A stretch of DNA of 13,555 bases, taken from the NCBI GenBank assembly GCA_027035825.1, contig JALVTX010000009.1:1-13555 (forward strand), in the 5' to 3' direction. Within the stretch, counting starts at the first letter, position 1, and the number at the start of each line of letters is the position of its first letter. A model generated the notes under the pieces. That model was not told where the DNA came from, ran no database searches, and saw nothing but the letters and a program-made list of their open reading frames with translations. Shown one piece after another: positions 12,597 to 13,555 of the stretch. A program made the position numbers and the translations under genes. This stretch comes from Mariprofundaceae bacterium. Lineage in GTDB: Bacteria; Pseudomonadota; Zetaproteobacteria; Mariprofundales; Mariprofundaceae.

Positions 12597-13555
12597 CTAC
12601 TCCGGCAGGGCGTCGATGTCGATATCCGTCTCGACCATCTTCCATGGCAGGCCGTGGCGGTTCAGGTCGGCCATGAACGGGTCGGGGTCGAACTGCTCCA
12701 TGTTCCACACGCCCGGGCGCATCCAGGCGCCCTCGATCATCAGCCTGGCGCCGATCATGGCCGGAACGCCGGTGGTGTAGGAGACGGCCTGCGCGCCAGT
12801 CTCGCGGTAGGCTTCCTGGTGGTCGCAGATGTTGTAGATGTAGCGGGTTTTCAGCTGGCCGTCCTTTGTGCCGCTTGCGATGACGCCGATGTTCGTCTTG
12901 CCCTTCGTGCGCGGGCCCAGGGATGCGGGATCGGGCAGCAGGGCCTTCAGGAACTCCAGCGGTACGATCTTCCGGCCCTGAAAGTCGATGGGCTCGATTG
13001 CGTCCAAGCCCAGGTTGTGAATCACCTCCAGGTGCTTGAGGTAGGCGTCGCCGAATGTCATCCAGAAGCGCATGCGCCGCACGCCGTTGAGATTTTGCAC
13101 CAGCGATTCGATTTCCTCGTGGTAGAGCAGGTACATGCGGCGGGGGCCGACACCCTCGAAGTCGAACGTGTGGCGCATTTCCATCGGCTTCGTCTCGACC
13201 CAGCGGCCGTTTTCCCAGTAGCGGCCGTTCTGCGTGATCTCGCGGATGTTGATCTCGGGGTTGAAGTTCGTCGCGAACGGCAGGCCGTGGTCGCCGCCGT
13301 TGCAGTCGAGGATGTCCACGAAATCCATCGTGTCGAACTCGTGCTTCTGCAGCCAGGCGCAGAATACGTTGGTCACGCCGGGGTCGAAGCCGCTGCCCAG
13401 GAGCGCCATCAGCCCGGCGGATGCGAAACGCTCGCGGTAGGCCCACTGCCATTTGTACTCGAACTTTGCCACGTCGCGGGGCTCGTAGTTGGCCGTGTCC
13501 AGGTAATGCACGCCGGTTTCGAGGCAGGCGTCCATGATGGCGAGGTCCTGGTAGG
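12597..13555 (-). CDS. Carboxy(nor)spermidine dehydrogenase, saccharopine dehydrogenase family (5' end outside window)
   Basis: This enzyme condenses aspartate semialdehyde with putrescine or diaminopropane and reduces the product with NADPH to carboxyspermidine or carboxynorspermidine, the substrate of NspC. About 319 codons are visible and the frame is open to the window edge. The N-terminal Rossmann motif therefore lies beyond 13555. Typical stretches are GVHYLDTANYEPRD, LGSGFDPGVTNVFCAW, GDHGLPFATNFNPEINIRE, YHEEIESLVQN, SYTTGVPAMIGA and the C-terminal FDPDPFMADL. The family includes true saccharopine dehydrogenases (lysine metabolism), but the sequence style and the nearby nspC and speA favour the polyamine enzyme. 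It is on the same strand as nspC and upstream of it, so the two were probably an operon before the foreign block arrived. Confidence 0.92.
   Translation of the reverse strand, partial: YQDLAIMDACLETGVHYLDTANYEPRDVAKFEYKWQWAYRERFASAGLMALLGSGFDPGVTNVFCAWLQKHEFDTMDFVDILDCNGGDHGLPFATNFNPEINIREITQNGRYWENGRWVETKPMEMRHTFDFEGVGPRRMYLLYHEEIESLVQNLNGVRRMRFWMTFGDAYLKHLEVIHNLGLDAIEPIDFQGRKIVPLEFLKALLPDPASLGPRTKGKTNIGVIASGTKDGQLKTRYIYNICDHQEAYRETGAQAVSYTTGVPAMIGARLMIEGAWMRPGVWNMEQFDPDPFMADLNRHGLPWKMVETDIDIDALPE

Overview
The window reads as a chromosomal segment of a high-GC member of the Pseudomonadota, probably a gammaproteobacterium or betaproteobacterium. The reasons are a biosynthetic SpeA-type arginine decarboxylase, the carboxy(nor)spermidine route genes, Shine-Dalgarno-led genes and an integron-type integrase remnant. 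No rRNA, tRNA or CRISPR array was seen.

The backbone is a polyamine locus: speA (+, 5' end outside the window), nspC (-) and a carboxy(nor)spermidine dehydrogenase (-, 5' end outside the window). Arginine decarboxylase supplies agmatine, the precursor of putrescine. The dehydrogenase and NspC then make (nor)spermidine from a diamine and aspartate semialdehyde. The dehydrogenase and nspC share a strand and look like a former operon.

Two blocks of foreign-looking DNA interrupt this backbone. Block 1 (1619-3168) is visibly AT-rich and starts 2 bases after the speA stop codon. It encodes an alpha/alpha-toroid protein of the prenyltransferase/squalene-cyclase repeat type with a hydrophobic C-terminus, followed 17 bases later by a small SET-domain lysine methyltransferase. 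It abuts the 3' remnant (3173-3334) of a second saccharopine-dehydrogenase-like gene whose 5' part is missing. This toroid-SET pair is the best candidate here for an undescribed system.

Block 2 (about 4500-12596) lies between nspC and the dehydrogenase. It holds a two-gene toxin-antitoxin-like operon (nucleotidyltransferase plus ribbon-helix-helix protein) with a palindromic operator inside its promoter. A 63-base attC-like element fills the gap between that operon and the type I restriction-modification operon hsdM-hsdS-accessory-hsdR (-). The accessory gene encodes an AbiJ/HEPN-like protein. Next come a strong minus-strand promoter embedded in a 10-base inverted repeat and the C-terminal remnant of an IntI-type integrase (+). 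The geometry fits a decayed integron: the integrase points away, and the restriction-modification operon occupies the array side, followed by an attC-like site in the canonical orientation.

All functional calls come from reading protein motifs by eye. No database search was run.
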